This document shows positions 45,073-53,270 of a stretch of 64,000 nt of DNA, piece by piece. The DNA lies in NCBI RefSeq assembly GCF_030010375.1, contig NZ_JASCRY010000006.1:1-64000 (forward strand), in the 5' to 3' direction. This DNA comes from Flavobacterium yafengii (GTDB lineage: Bacteria; Bacteroidota; Bacteroidia; Flavobacteriales; Flavobacteriaceae). Each line of letters opens with the position of its first letter. Position 1 is the stretch's first letter. The notes under the pieces were generated by a model that had not been told where the DNA came from, did no database searches, and saw nothing but the letters and a program-made list of their open reading frames with translations. The position numbers and the translations under genes are program-made.

Positions 45073-45636
45073 ATGGACATGTTAGCAACCTTAGCAAAAC
45101 TACAGAGTCAATTTTTCAATTTAATGCGAATAGCCATTTTTATAGTAATGGTATGGATTGGCGGGCTTAAAGCTTTTCAATATGAAGCGGACGGAATTGC
45201 ACCTTTTGTTGCCAATAGTCCGTTGATGAGTTTCTTTTATAATAATCCAGAGGAATATAAAGACCATAAAAATAAAGAAGGCGAAATGGTTAAAAAAAAT
45301 ATTGAATGGCATACTCAAAACGGAACTTATAGTTTTTCATATGTATTAGGGACCACTATCATCATTATTGGCTTTTTAACCTTATTTGGTATTTTCAATA
45401 ATCGCTTAGGGCTTATAGGTGGATTACTCACAGCTGGTATGGCATTAGTCACTCTGACATTTTTAATTACTACTCCTGAAACCTGGGTACCTAATTTAGG
45501 TGGCGATATGCCAACAACTCAATATGGCTTCCCTTATCTTTCGGGCGCTGGTCGATTGGTTATAAAAGACATAATCATGATGGCAGGAGGTTTAATTATC
45601 GCTTCTGACTGTGCTAAAAAACTTTTGAAGGATTAA
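45073..45636 (+). CDS. DUF417 (YkgB/RclC-like) inner-membrane protein
   Basis: A 187-aa protein with four helices and DUF417 blocks: IAIFIVMVWIGGLKAFQYEADGIAPFVANSPLMSFFY at the start, then GFLTLFGIFNNRLGLIGGLL, FLITTPETWVP and GAGRLVIKDIIMMAGGL. In E. coli the relative RclC belongs to the reactive-chlorine resistance operon. Here it follows an AraC regulator. Terminator 36 bases later. Confidence 0.9.
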   Translation: MDMLATLAKLQSQFFNLMRIAIFIVMVWIGGLKAFQYEADGIAPFVANSPLMSFFYNNPEEYKDHKNKEGEMVKKNIEWHTQNGTYSFSYVLGTTIIIIGFLTLFGIFNNRLGLIGGLLTAGMALVTLTFLITTPETWVPNLGGDMPTTQYGFPYLSGAGRLVIKDIIMMAGGLIIASDCAKKLLKD

Positions 45637-45671
45637 AAAACCTAAATACCTATAAATCTATTTTTACCAAC

Positions 45672-45708
45672 AAAAAAGCGTCTTGACATACTATCAAGAC
45701 GCTTTTTT
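45672..45708. terminator. Terminator after the DUF417 gene
   Basis: AAAAAAGCGTCTTGA / TCAAGACGCTTTTTT: 15 base pairs. Symmetrical, so also usable by the convergent DUF4252 gene. Confidence 0.9.
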
Positions 45709-45725
45709 ATTATTTAAGGATACGT

Positions 45726-46259
45726 TTATTTCATTAACTGTTGCAAAGGCTTCAACTGTTCCAAATCAATATTAGACTGCTGTAGAACACTCATCATAGT
45801 CATAATATTAGTTGGATTCATATCCTTGCCCAAAATTCGAACAACAGCAAAACCGTTTTCCTTTTTATTGGCAAAGAACACAAACTCTTCAATATGCTCA
45901 TCAGTTCCTACGAAGCTTACTGAAGCACCTTCTTTACCTGAACCAAACTTCATAAGCTGTTGGTACTTTTTGTCTTTTAAAATCAAATTAACTTTGGCAC
46001 GTTCAATTTCAAATTCCGCTTTATTCTTATCGTTTAATTTGAAAGCCAAAACATTCATCTTGTCAAAAGACTTCAAAGCATCACTCTGTGCAATTGATAA
46101 TTTTGTTTTATCAACGTTCAGAATATTAGGTGACACATCTAGGGCGATAAAATTCTTGTTTTCGGTATTTTCCACAAAATACTTTTGCAAGGTTGGTTCC
46201 GAGTTACAGCTCACGAGAAACAAACTCAATAGCAGCGCTAATCCATAAACTGTTTTCAT
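45726..46259 (-). CDS. DUF4252 lipoprotein
   Basis: A 177-aa lipoprotein (lipobox FLVSC near residue 18). The body resembles the next protein and the DUF4252 family (KMNVLAFKLNDK, ERAKVNLILKDKKYQQLM, SVSFVGTDEHIEEFVFFAN). It follows the second DUF4252 gene by one base. Exported, function unknown; the family is usually found in ECF-sigma operons, as here. Confidence 0.8.
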   Translation of the reverse strand: MKTVYGLALLLSLFLVSCNSEPTLQKYFVENTENKNFIALDVSPNILNVDKTKLSIAQSDALKSFDKMNVLAFKLNDKNKAEFEIERAKVNLILKDKKYQQLMKFGSGKEGASVSFVGTDEHIEEFVFFANKKENGFAVVRILGKDMNPTNIMTMMSVLQQSNIDLEQLKPLQQLMK

Positions 46260-46260
46260 C

Positions 46261-46836
46261 TTATTTCTTTCCTTTAGTTGCTTTCTTCAAATCTTCCCCA
46301 CCAGGAATTTTCATCTTATTAGTCAGAACTGAAATTTCATTCAAATCGAAATTACCTTTCAAAGACATTAAAACCGTATCGTCATTTTTGGCACCTTCAA
46401 TGAACATAAACAACTCTCTTATTTGAGAATCACTTGCTCCCGATTTCACTAGAATTTTAATACTTCTGCCATCTTCATTCACACGCATTAGTTCTTCTAA
46501 TCCTGCCGTTTTTATGTATTTATCAGCCACAACTTTCATTTCGCCTTCTATTCTGGCGCTTTTAGTGGTAAACACTTTCAAATCATCCAGTTTCTTTATC
46601 AAGCTCAAGTATTGTTGTGTTTCTTTATCAGAAGCATCCATTTTTACTTTGCTCATCAAGTCAAACATTTTTTTATTGACAATGATTGATGTTACACCTT
46701 CCTGCCCATCGAATTTATCAAAAGCCGCTTGCGCAAAAAATGTACTTGAAACTAATGCAAATACTAATGTCAGTATAAACTTTTTACTCTTATTGAAATT
46801 ATTGTTCATTTTGTTATTATTGATTGTTGATTTCAT
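46261..46836 (-). CDS. DUF4252 secreted protein
   Basis: A 191-aa protein with a signal peptide (ending STFFAQ); an ATG at 46809 (MNNNFNKSKK) is an equally good start. It carries the DUF4252 pattern: QEGVTSIIVNKKMFDLMSKV, DDLKVFTTKSARIEGEM and DSQIRELFMFIEG. Third gene of the sigma, anti-sigma, DUF4252, DUF4252 operon. Confidence 0.82.
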   Translation of the reverse strand: MKSTINNNKMNNNFNKSKKFILTLVFALVSSTFFAQAAFDKFDGQEGVTSIIVNKKMFDLMSKVKMDASDKETQQYLSLIKKLDDLKVFTTKSARIEGEMKVVADKYIKTAGLEELMRVNEDGRSIKILVKSGASDSQIRELFMFIEGAKNDDTVLMSLKGNFDLNEISVLTNKMKIPGGEDLKKATKGKK

Positions 46837-46890
46837 TTTCTTAAATTGTTATGGTTTAAAATTGTTTTTTTTCCAGTTTACTCAAGGCAA

Positions 46891-47364
46891 TTAAGAACCA
46901 CCAGACTGTTTTTTTGTATTAATAAATATTTTGTCTTTTGTGGTTTGATATTCTTGAATATACTGTACACTTTCTATGCCAACATTTACATTATCTGATA
47001 ATAATGACAATGCTTTTTGAGTTGCTCTGAAAGCTTCTTCAGGATCGTCATATGTTCCTAAATCCTTACTTTTAGTTACAACATCAGCACTGTAATAAGC
47101 ATAGGTTCCTATTCCCAGCAAAACAACAACCGAAGCCGCAATTGATATCCACGCAACATTACGTTTTTTAGATTGTAGTGGAATTTCTGGCGTAAACTGA
47201 TGCCCTTTTGCAAGAGAGAAATACCCAAATATAGGTTTGTATTGTTCTAAATGCTGCGCAACATTCGATGAAGAAAAATAATTACGTAATTCATTTTCCT
47301 CTGCAATACTGGTTTCTCCCTGAAAGTATTTTTCTAATAAATCTTCTATTTTAACTAATTCCAT
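46891..47364 (-). CDS. Probable anti-sigma factor, single-pass membrane protein
   Basis: A 157-aa protein. The N-terminal ~65 residues (MELVKIEDLLEKYFQGETS) are typical of Bacteroidota proteins cotranscribed with ECF sigma genes; a membrane helix lies at about residues 71-90 (WISIAASVVVLLGIGTYAYY), then a periplasmic tail. Its start overlaps the sigma gene stop by 14 bases. The role as anti-sigma is inferred from context and topology; there is no zinc-binding HxxxCxxC motif. Confidence 0.65.
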   Translation of the reverse strand: MELVKIEDLLEKYFQGETSIAEENELRNYFSSSNVAQHLEQYKPIFGYFSLAKGHQFTPEIPLQSKKRNVAWISIAASVVVLLGIGTYAYYSADVVTKSKDLGTYDDPEEAFRATQKALSLLSDNVNVGIESVQYIQEYQTTKDKIFINTKKQSGGS

Positions 47365-47860
47365 AATTGTGTGTTTCTGTCATATAATCCCGTATCGTTT
47401 TCCTTGCTCTTGAAAGCGCCACCCGAATCGCACTCTCATTCATGTCCAATATTTTTGCGATTTCTTCAAATTCATATTGTTCAATATCTCGCATTTGAAT
47501 AATCAATCTTTGCTGAACGGGTAATTTATCCATTATTTTCCCAACCCAATCCAAACTGTCTAAGTCTTCCATTTTCTTATCGAGACCCGGTTCTCTATCA
47601 ACATAATTTGTATGAACGATTTTGAGATTCCCTGTTCTTTTCGATTTTAGCTGGTCCAAACAATAATTTTTGGTCATCGTCATTGCAAATGCTTCTACAC
47701 TGCTATACCCCGCTAAATTTCCATTTTTACTCCATAATTTCACCAAAACTTCCTGAGTAGCATCTTCGGCTTCTTCAGTACTTACGAGCAATCGCTTAGC
47801 CAACCTAAAGACTTTATCTTTAAAAGGAGTGACGAGTAGCACAAACTCATTTTGGTTCAT
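47351..47860 (-). CDS. ECF-type RNA polymerase sigma factor
   Basis: A 169-aa sigma-70 family factor with only regions 2 and 4. Region 2 has EEAEDATQEVLVKLW and FAMTMTKNYCLDQLKS; region 4 has LIIQMRDIEQYEFEEIAKIL, then SAIRVALSRARKTIRDYM. First gene of its operon. A sequence GTTAC-N16-CGTCTAC lies 33 bases upstream on the same strand, like an ECF promoter. Confidence 0.93.
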   Translation of the reverse strand: MNQNEFVLLVTPFKDKVFRLAKRLLVSTEEAEDATQEVLVKLWSKNGNLAGYSSVEAFAMTMTKNYCLDQLKSKRTGNLKIVHTNYVDREPGLDKKMEDLDSLDWVGKIMDKLPVQQRLIIQMRDIEQYEFEEIAKILDMNESAIRVALSRARKTIRDYMTETHNYGIS

Positions 47861-47892
47861 AAAAAATTAGGTTTTTAAACTGGTTATATAAT

Positions 47893-47920
47893 GTAGACGA
47901 CTCATTTTTATTTTTGTAAC
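47893..47920 (-). promoter_or_regulatory. Possible ECF-type autoregulatory promoter
   Basis: On the minus strand GTTAC (47920-47916), 16 bases, CGTCTAC (47899-47893). ECF promoters usually have an AAC-type -35 and a CGT-type -10 with 16-17 bases between them; spacing fits. It is unlike the TAnnTTTG promoters elsewhere in the window. Confidence 0.4.
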
Positions 47921-47980
47921 AAAAAACATAAAATAAAACTAAAGTTACTATTTTTACGTTAATTATATTAAAACCTACAT

Positions 47981-49432
47981 ATGAGAACAAGTTTCAAATT
48001 TACGCTTTTATTACTTATAGCAGTTTTCGCTTTCCAAAGCTGTCAAGACAATGATGATGTTGCTCCACCAGCCAGTTTAGACATACAAGATTTTATTTGG
48101 AAAGGAATGAACCAATATTACTTATGGCAAGCAGATGTTCCAAATTTATCAGATGATAGATTTGCAGACCAAAGTGAATTAAATACGTTTCTAAAAGGAT
48201 ATCCCGTTCCCGAAGAATTGTTTGACGCGCTTAGAGTAGACAAAACTATAGATCGTTTCAGTTGGATTGTGGATGACTATTTAGAACTCGAAGGGACACT
48301 TCAAGGAACCACTAAAAATAATGGTGTCGATTTTGGTTTGAGCAGAAAACCTGGAAGTACTACTGAAATATTTGGTTATGTACGTTACATCATTGCAAAT
48401 TCAGATGCATCGAACAAGAACATCAAACGTGGTGATTTTTTTACAGCCGTAAATGGAACTCAGCTTACTTTGAACAATTATGAGGCACTATTGTTTGGTT
48501 CAAACGAAACTTACACTTTAAATCTAGCTGATTATAATGGAACTACTATTGTTGCTAACGAAAAATCAGTAGAGTTGACGAAAACTGTTTTATCTGAGAA
48601 TCCAATTTTAATCAACAAAGTAATTACTTCGGGTTCACATAAAATAGGGTATTTAATGTACAATGGTTTTTATGCTAATTATGACACGCAATTAAATGAA
48701 GCGTTTGCTTCTCTAAAATCACAAGGAGTTACTGACTTAGTTTTGGATTTACGTTATAACGGAGGTGGTTCTGTGCAAACGGCTACACGATTAGCGAGTA
48801 TGATTACTGGACAGTTCACAGGACAAGTATTTGCTAAACAACAATGGAATGCTAAAATCAACGAGTATTTCGAAACTAACAATCCCGCAGCTTTAATAAA
48901 TAGCTTTACTGACAAAATTGGAACTACGGCAATAAACAGTTTAAACTTAACTAAAGTTTATATCTTGACTACTCAAAGCACAGCATCAGCAAGCGAGTTA
49001 GTAATCAACGGATTAGAACCTCATATCAATGTAATACAAATTGGCGATGTAACTGTGGGGAAAAATGTAGGATCAGTTACACTATACGACTCCCCTACTT
49101 TTGGTTCCGAAAACAGAAACCCAAATCACAGGTATGCCATGCAGCCGATTGTATTGAAAATTGTGAATTCAACCGGTTTTGGAGATTATTTCAATGGATT
49201 ACAACCGGATTATTTATTAAAAGAAACAATTAGTACTTATGGCGTTCTTGGAGACACTTCAGAACCTTTATTGAGTACCGCTATTGGAAAAATAACTGGA
49301 ACATCCAGAATGTTGAAACAAAACACTGGTGTAGATTTTGAGTTTTTTAAAGATGCTAAATCAATCAGAGGAATCCAAAATCAAATGTATATTGAGAAAG
49401 CTCCGGAAGGACTTTTAAAAGCATTGGAATAA
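47981..49432 (+). CDS. S41-family peptidase lipoprotein
   Basis: A 483-aa tail-specific-type protease with a lipoprotein signal (FQSC, Cys about residue 21). A helical N-terminal region and a PDZ-like part (about 115-195) precede the S41 core: LVLDLRYNGGGSVQTATRLA, the Ser region STASASELVINGLEPH and the following Lys in VGKNVGSVTL, which together suggest a Ser/Lys dyad. Periplasmic or on the outer-membrane inner face. Divergent from the ECF operon. Confidence 0.9.
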   Translation: MRTSFKFTLLLLIAVFAFQSCQDNDDVAPPASLDIQDFIWKGMNQYYLWQADVPNLSDDRFADQSELNTFLKGYPVPEELFDALRVDKTIDRFSWIVDDYLELEGTLQGTTKNNGVDFGLSRKPGSTTEIFGYVRYIIANSDASNKNIKRGDFFTAVNGTQLTLNNYEALLFGSNETYTLNLADYNGTTIVANEKSVELTKTVLSENPILINKVITSGSHKIGYLMYNGFYANYDTQLNEAFASLKSQGVTDLVLDLRYNGGGSVQTATRLASMITGQFTGQVFAKQQWNAKINEYFETNNPAALINSFTDKIGTTAINSLNLTKVYILTTQSTASASELVINGLEPHINVIQIGDVTVGKNVGSVTLYDSPTFGSENRNPNHRYAMQPIVLKIVNSTGFGDYFNGLQPDYLLKETISTYGVLGDTSEPLLSTAIGKITGTSRMLKQNTGVDFEFFKDAKSIRGIQNQMYIEKAPEGLLKALE

Positions 49433-49454
49433 CATTGACTTCAAAAATTAAATT

Positions 49455-49491
49455 AAAAAGAGGCTTTCATCACTGAAAACCTCTTTTTTTT
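49455..49491 (+). terminator. Terminator after the S41 gene
   Basis: AAAAAGAGG and CCTCTTTTTTTT arms with a 16-base loop and T-run. Confidence 0.75.
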
Positions 49492-49527
49492 ATAATTCTA
49501 AATTAAAGAATCTGATTTTTATCCAAC

Positions 49528-49560
49528 AAAAAACCCGTTCCAAATTAGGGAACGGGAATT
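49528..49560 (-). terminator. Terminator after the TonB receptor gene
   Basis: On the minus strand CCCGTTCCC...GGAACGGG (8 base pairs) is followed by TTTTTT; it lies 26 bases beyond the receptor stop. Confidence 0.85.
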
Positions 49561-49585
49561 AAGACTAAAACTAAAATATATTCTT

Positions 49586-51496
49586 TTAGAACAAGAAATT
49601 CAACCCTAATTTAAAATTTCTTCCTCTAGTACTGTATCCTCTGCTTTCAACAAAATCTTTATCCAAAATATTATCAACTGCACCAAAAACATTCAATCTA
49701 TTTTTGATTAACTCATAACGAACATTGGCATTTACCAATTGATAATCTTTCAAAATTTCTGAATTTAAAACAGGATCATAAGTTGGCTCTGGATACGTTG
49801 TGTATTCTAAATATCTGTCTGAAACAAACTGATACGCCAGATTAAAGGCAAGACGTGCTGTTGCTTGCACATCCACAGAAGCATTTGCTTTATGTTTTGG
49901 ATTTAGAATACGAGATTGTTTTTCTAATTCCGTAAAAGTATAATTGACATTGAATTTTACTTTATCATTAAAAGCATAAGAAATCATTGTTTCAAAACCT
50001 TTTGCTTTGTTTTTACCATCTACATTAAAGTATTTATAAGTCATCAAATCAAATCCTATTGCATCTTCCTCTTCCCTTTGAAAAGCTACTGCATTTAAAA
50101 CCAATTTTTTATTTACTAAACTTACTTCAAAACCAACTTCGGCTGTGGCATCTTTCTCTGGAGATAAATTCAAATCACCATACGGAGAGTACAATTGGTA
50201 CAAACTTGGGGTAACAAATGCTGTGCTATAAGAAGCCAATACCTTTAATGATTCTGAGAAGCTATACGATGGATTAACATTATACACTAAATTATTTCCG
50301 TATTTACTATGAATAGTATAACGTGCTCCTGCATTTAAGTTTAATCCAAAATCAGAATTATAAACCGCCGTTACATAAGGATCAATCATATTGAATTTTG
50401 CTATATCAGTTGTAATTGCATCATACTCGCTTATGTTTGACATTTCGTGGAACTGAAATTGTGCACCCGTAACCACAAATAACTGAGATGAAATTTCATA
50501 TTTATTAAAGGCATCCACATTAACGCTTCTTGACTTTGCCTGAAATAAAGATCCATAACTAAAGATATCGCGGTTGATTACATTTGCTCCGGTATTGATT
50601 ACCAATTCTCCTTTATTGTATTTGTATTTTGGAGAAAAACCAACTCTAAATTGCTCCGAAAGACTGAAATTTGTAAGATCATCTGAAAATGAACCTGCAT
50701 CAAAACCGTTTTTCATTCGGTCATAATTAGCAAAGAAATCCAAGGATAATTTTTTAGTTGGCGTAAAGCCAATTTTCACTAAAGAATTTAGTCTTGAAAA
50801 ATCATCGTTTTCAAATTTAGTATTTGAATTTAATGGCTTTGCTTCAGAAATCCCTGTAGTTTCAGTACTGTTTAAAGAAGCAAAGTAATTTACTTTTTCA
50901 AAACCTCCGTTTACAGCAAAGCCCTGATTGTAATCTTGCACACTATAATTTGCGTTTTTAGCAATTGTTTGTGTACCAATATTCACATATGCATTTCCTG
51001 CAATAACTTTCTTGCCTGCTTTTTTTAGTGTAATATTAATTACACCAGTAGCTGCTCCAGAACCGTATAAAGTACTCGAAGCGCCTTTCATAATCTCAAT
51101 GCTTTCAATTTGCTCCACTGGAAGCAATCTTAAATCATACGATAAGCTAATCCCGGAAGCATCTGTTACCGGAACGCCATCAATCAAAATTAAAACCTGA
51201 TGATTTCTTCCTCCACGAATGTAAAGTCCCAAATCCTTACCATTACGACTCTGATTTCCGTTGATTTCAACACCTGCTACTGTACTTAAAATCGAAGCTA
51301 CAGATTGTCCTGATTTTTTCTTTAAATCTTCGGCAGTGATTTTGACGATAACTTTTCCTGATTTTTCTTTTGGTAAAGCAAATTTCGAATCGGAAACAAC
51401 AACCTCATCAAGTTGTTTTGGCTCTTGTTCTTGTGCATACGTGTTCATTGCAAATAGCAATGCAATCGCACTAAAGCGAATGAATTTTTTGTTCAT
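49586..51496 (-). CDS. btuB: TonB-dependent receptor, cobalamin/cobinamide uptake (BtuB-like)
   Basis: A 636-aa outer-membrane barrel with a signal peptide (ending NTYAQ). A TonB-box-like stretch (QLDEVVVSDSKFALP) is followed by the plug with YIRGGRNHQVLILIDGVPV and SIEIMKGASSTLYGSGA; the barrel ends FKLGLNFLF with the terminal Phe of outer-membrane proteins. A cobalamin riboswitch lies directly upstream on the same strand, which assigns the substrate. It brings vitamin B12 or related corrinoids to the periplasm, where the BtuF-like protein at 56599 would bind them. Confidence 0.92.
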   Translation of the reverse strand: MNKKFIRFSAIALLFAMNTYAQEQEPKQLDEVVVSDSKFALPKEKSGKVIVKITAEDLKKKSGQSVASILSTVAGVEINGNQSRNGKDLGLYIRGGRNHQVLILIDGVPVTDASGISLSYDLRLLPVEQIESIEIMKGASSTLYGSGAATGVINITLKKAGKKVIAGNAYVNIGTQTIAKNANYSVQDYNQGFAVNGGFEKVNYFASLNSTETTGISEAKPLNSNTKFENDDFSRLNSLVKIGFTPTKKLSLDFFANYDRMKNGFDAGSFSDDLTNFSLSEQFRVGFSPKYKYNKGELVINTGANVINRDIFSYGSLFQAKSRSVNVDAFNKYEISSQLFVVTGAQFQFHEMSNISEYDAITTDIAKFNMIDPYVTAVYNSDFGLNLNAGARYTIHSKYGNNLVYNVNPSYSFSESLKVLASYSTAFVTPSLYQLYSPYGDLNLSPEKDATAEVGFEVSLVNKKLVLNAVAFQREEEDAIGFDLMTYKYFNVDGKNKAKGFETMISYAFNDKVKFNVNYTFTELEKQSRILNPKHKANASVDVQATARLAFNLAYQFVSDRYLEYTTYPEPTYDPVLNSEILKDYQLVNANVRYELIKNRLNVFGAVDNILDKDFVESRGYSTRGRNFKLGLNFLF

Positions 51497-51584
51497 TTTA
51501 AAAATGTAAAAATTTAATAAATTGGGAGAAAAGCACAGAATGACCCATACCCAAACCTTTTTTCCCGAAAGTTTGATACTCGAT

Positions 51585-51835
51585 GTAATAGGCAGGTCTC
51601 CTGGCTTGCATCTTGTTGTTTACCTTCCCAAGAAACTGAAATAAATTCAGCTAGCTCAGTGGTTTTGTAGATAACAACAAGCTTGATAGCTTACAGTTGC
51701 GGGTACAGCGTGAGATTTTTGAATTTTAAATAATGATTTCGGATTTTTAATCTGAAATCAAAAATCGTTAATCTTCAATCACTCTCTTCCCTTTTAATGT
51801 GGTTTGAAAAAACAAACCTCAACCTCAATACGGCG
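51585..51835 (-). ncRNA. Cobalamin riboswitch
   Basis: The minus strand has the B12 box GCCAGGAGACCTGCC (51605-51591) and, upstream of it, the conserved GCTGTACCCGCAACTGTAA element (51709-51691), plus GGGAAG near 51791 and a 5' paired region GGTTTG...CAAACC near 51810-51826. A -7 box TATCTTTG at 51844-51837 places the transcript start just before it. Binding of adenosylcobalamin or a related form would switch off the TonB receptor gene about 90 bases downstream. This accounts for most of the 386-base gap. Confidence 0.93.
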
Positions 51836-51836
51836 G

Positions 51837-51844
51837 CAAAGATA
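51837..51844 (-). promoter_or_regulatory. -7 promoter element for riboswitch and receptor
   Basis: TATCTTTG on the minus strand, immediately upstream of the riboswitch 5' region. Fits TAnnTTTG. Confidence 0.55.
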
Positions 51845-51882
51845 AAATTATATTAAGTTAATAACCTAAATAATTGCGGATT

Positions 51883-52419
51883 TTATAATTCAATTTTAAT
51901 TACAGCCCCAAAATCTACTTTATTCTGAAAAGCAGCTATTAGAGGTAAATCTGTAATTTTACATAAAAAACTTCGTATCACTCCTGCATGTGCCACAATA
52001 ATTACTGGTTTTGAATTGATTGTTTGAAGTTCATTATTTATAAAACCAATTACTCGATCATGCAAATCCGTAAATGATTCACCATTGGGTACGCGAACAT
52101 TTACAAAATCAGTCATCCAAGGTGTAAAATCATCAGGTGGAATTACATCCCAATTTTTCATTTCCCAATCGCCAAAATTCATTTCCATTAAACGGGAATC
52201 TTCTTTAATAGAAGTAATTTCTGAATTGTCTTTGATGTAATTTGCCAAAAGAACACAGCGCAGTAAAGGACTGGAATACAGTCTTGCATCTTGAGGTAAT
52301 TGATTTAAAACAGACTGAAAAACAGCATCATAAGGCTCCATTATTTTTACATCCGATTGCCCGTAACAAATTCCTTTTTCACAAACCGTTTCCGTGTGAC
52401 GTACTAAATAAACTTCCAT
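51883..52419 (-). CDS. cobC: Alpha-ribazole phosphatase (histidine phosphatase family)
   Basis: A 178-aa histidine phosphatase: the phospho-acceptor His is in VYLVRHTETVCEKGICYGQ, and a second His in VIIVAHAGVIRSFL. By context it is CobC, which removes phosphate from alpha-ribazole phosphate or cobalamin phosphate. It overlaps the end of cobS by 16 bases and is the last gene of the minus-strand cobalamin operon. Confidence 0.9.
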   Translation of the reverse strand: MEVYLVRHTETVCEKGICYGQSDVKIMEPYDAVFQSVLNQLPQDARLYSSPLLRCVLLANYIKDNSEITSIKEDSRLMEMNFGDWEMKNWDVIPPDDFTPWMTDFVNVRVPNGESFTDLHDRVIGFINNELQTINSKPVIIVAHAGVIRSFLCKITDLPLIAAFQNKVDFGAVIKIEL

Positions 52420-53210
52420 AATGCAATAACTGATATATAAAAAACCACTTCACAAACCTGTTGGGTTGCGCCCAAACAATCTCCGGTATACCCGTCAATC
52501 CATTTCTGAAAATAACGCGCTAAAAAGAATCGAGTCAAAAAAACAGGGATTAAAACCAAAAACATTTGCCACTGAAAATAGGACAAAATAACTAATGGAA
52601 GTAATCCAAAAAAGAAAGCTCCCACTACTTCTCTCCAAGAATAACTTTGTGCGATAGGTTTGCTTTTACTGGAAGCGTCCTCACGAGAATATTGATGGGT
52701 AAAAACAATTGAAATCGCCGCTAATCGACTGATGGAATGCGCAGAAACAAGGAGTAATAGAATTATAAATTGTGAATTATAAATTATAAATTTAGGATTA
52801 TCCGAGACATCAATTAATTGAACCAACCCTTGAAATTTAAGCACTAACAACAGCACTAAACCAATTGCTCCATAAGCACCAATGGCACTGTCTTTCATAA
52901 TTATCAGGATTTTTTCTTTGGTCCAACCGCCACCAAAACCATCGCAAACATCAGCAAAACCATCTTCATGAAAAGCTCCTGTCACTAAAACGGAAGCTAT
53001 CATAGAGAAGATTACCGCAATTTCAGGCGCAACTAAATAATTAAAAACACAATATACTCCAAAAGCCACACTCCCAACAATCCAACCAATTAATGGAAAA
53101 TAACGGGACGCTTTATTTAAATAATCTGGATTGTGATCGATGGTTGCAGGACACGGAATCCTAGTGTAAAACATTAATGCCGTAAAAAATATGTGGAGTT
53201 CTTTTTTCAT
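52404..53210 (-). CDS. cobS: Adenosylcobinamide-GDP ribazoletransferase
   Basis: A 268-aa membrane enzyme that joins alpha-ribazole to adenosylcobinamide-GDP. It shows the family start FFTALMFYTRIPCP and the metal-binding region TGAFHEDGFADVCDGFGGGWTKE, with KDSAIGAYG following, then several membrane helices and DGYTGDCLGATQQ near the end. It follows bluB-cobT by 56 bases and overlaps cobC. Confidence 0.95.
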   Translation of the reverse strand: MKKELHIFFTALMFYTRIPCPATIDHNPDYLNKASRYFPLIGWIVGSVAFGVYCVFNYLVAPEIAVIFSMIASVLVTGAFHEDGFADVCDGFGGGWTKEKILIIMKDSAIGAYGAIGLVLLLVLKFQGLVQLIDVSDNPKFIIYNSQFIILLLLVSAHSISRLAAISIVFTHQYSREDASSKSKPIAQSYSWREVVGAFFFGLLPLVILSYFQWQMFLVLIPVFLTRFFLARYFQKWIDGYTGDCLGATQQVCEVVFYISVIALWKFI

Positions 53211-53242
53211 TTTTGGAATTATTTTTTGATTTTATTTCTCAC

Positions 53243-53270
53243 GTAGAGACGCACTGCAGTGCGTCTCTAC
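53243..53270. repeat. Perfect 28-base palindrome (REP-like)
   Basis: GTAGAGACGCACTG and CAGTGCGTCTCTAC, a perfect self-complementary 28-base sequence with no loop, GC-rich against an AT-rich background. It overlaps the last base of the cobT stop codon region: the TAG stop (53269-53267) lies inside it. Similar GTAGAGACGC palindromes are common intergenic repeats in Bacteroidota. Confidence 0.75.
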
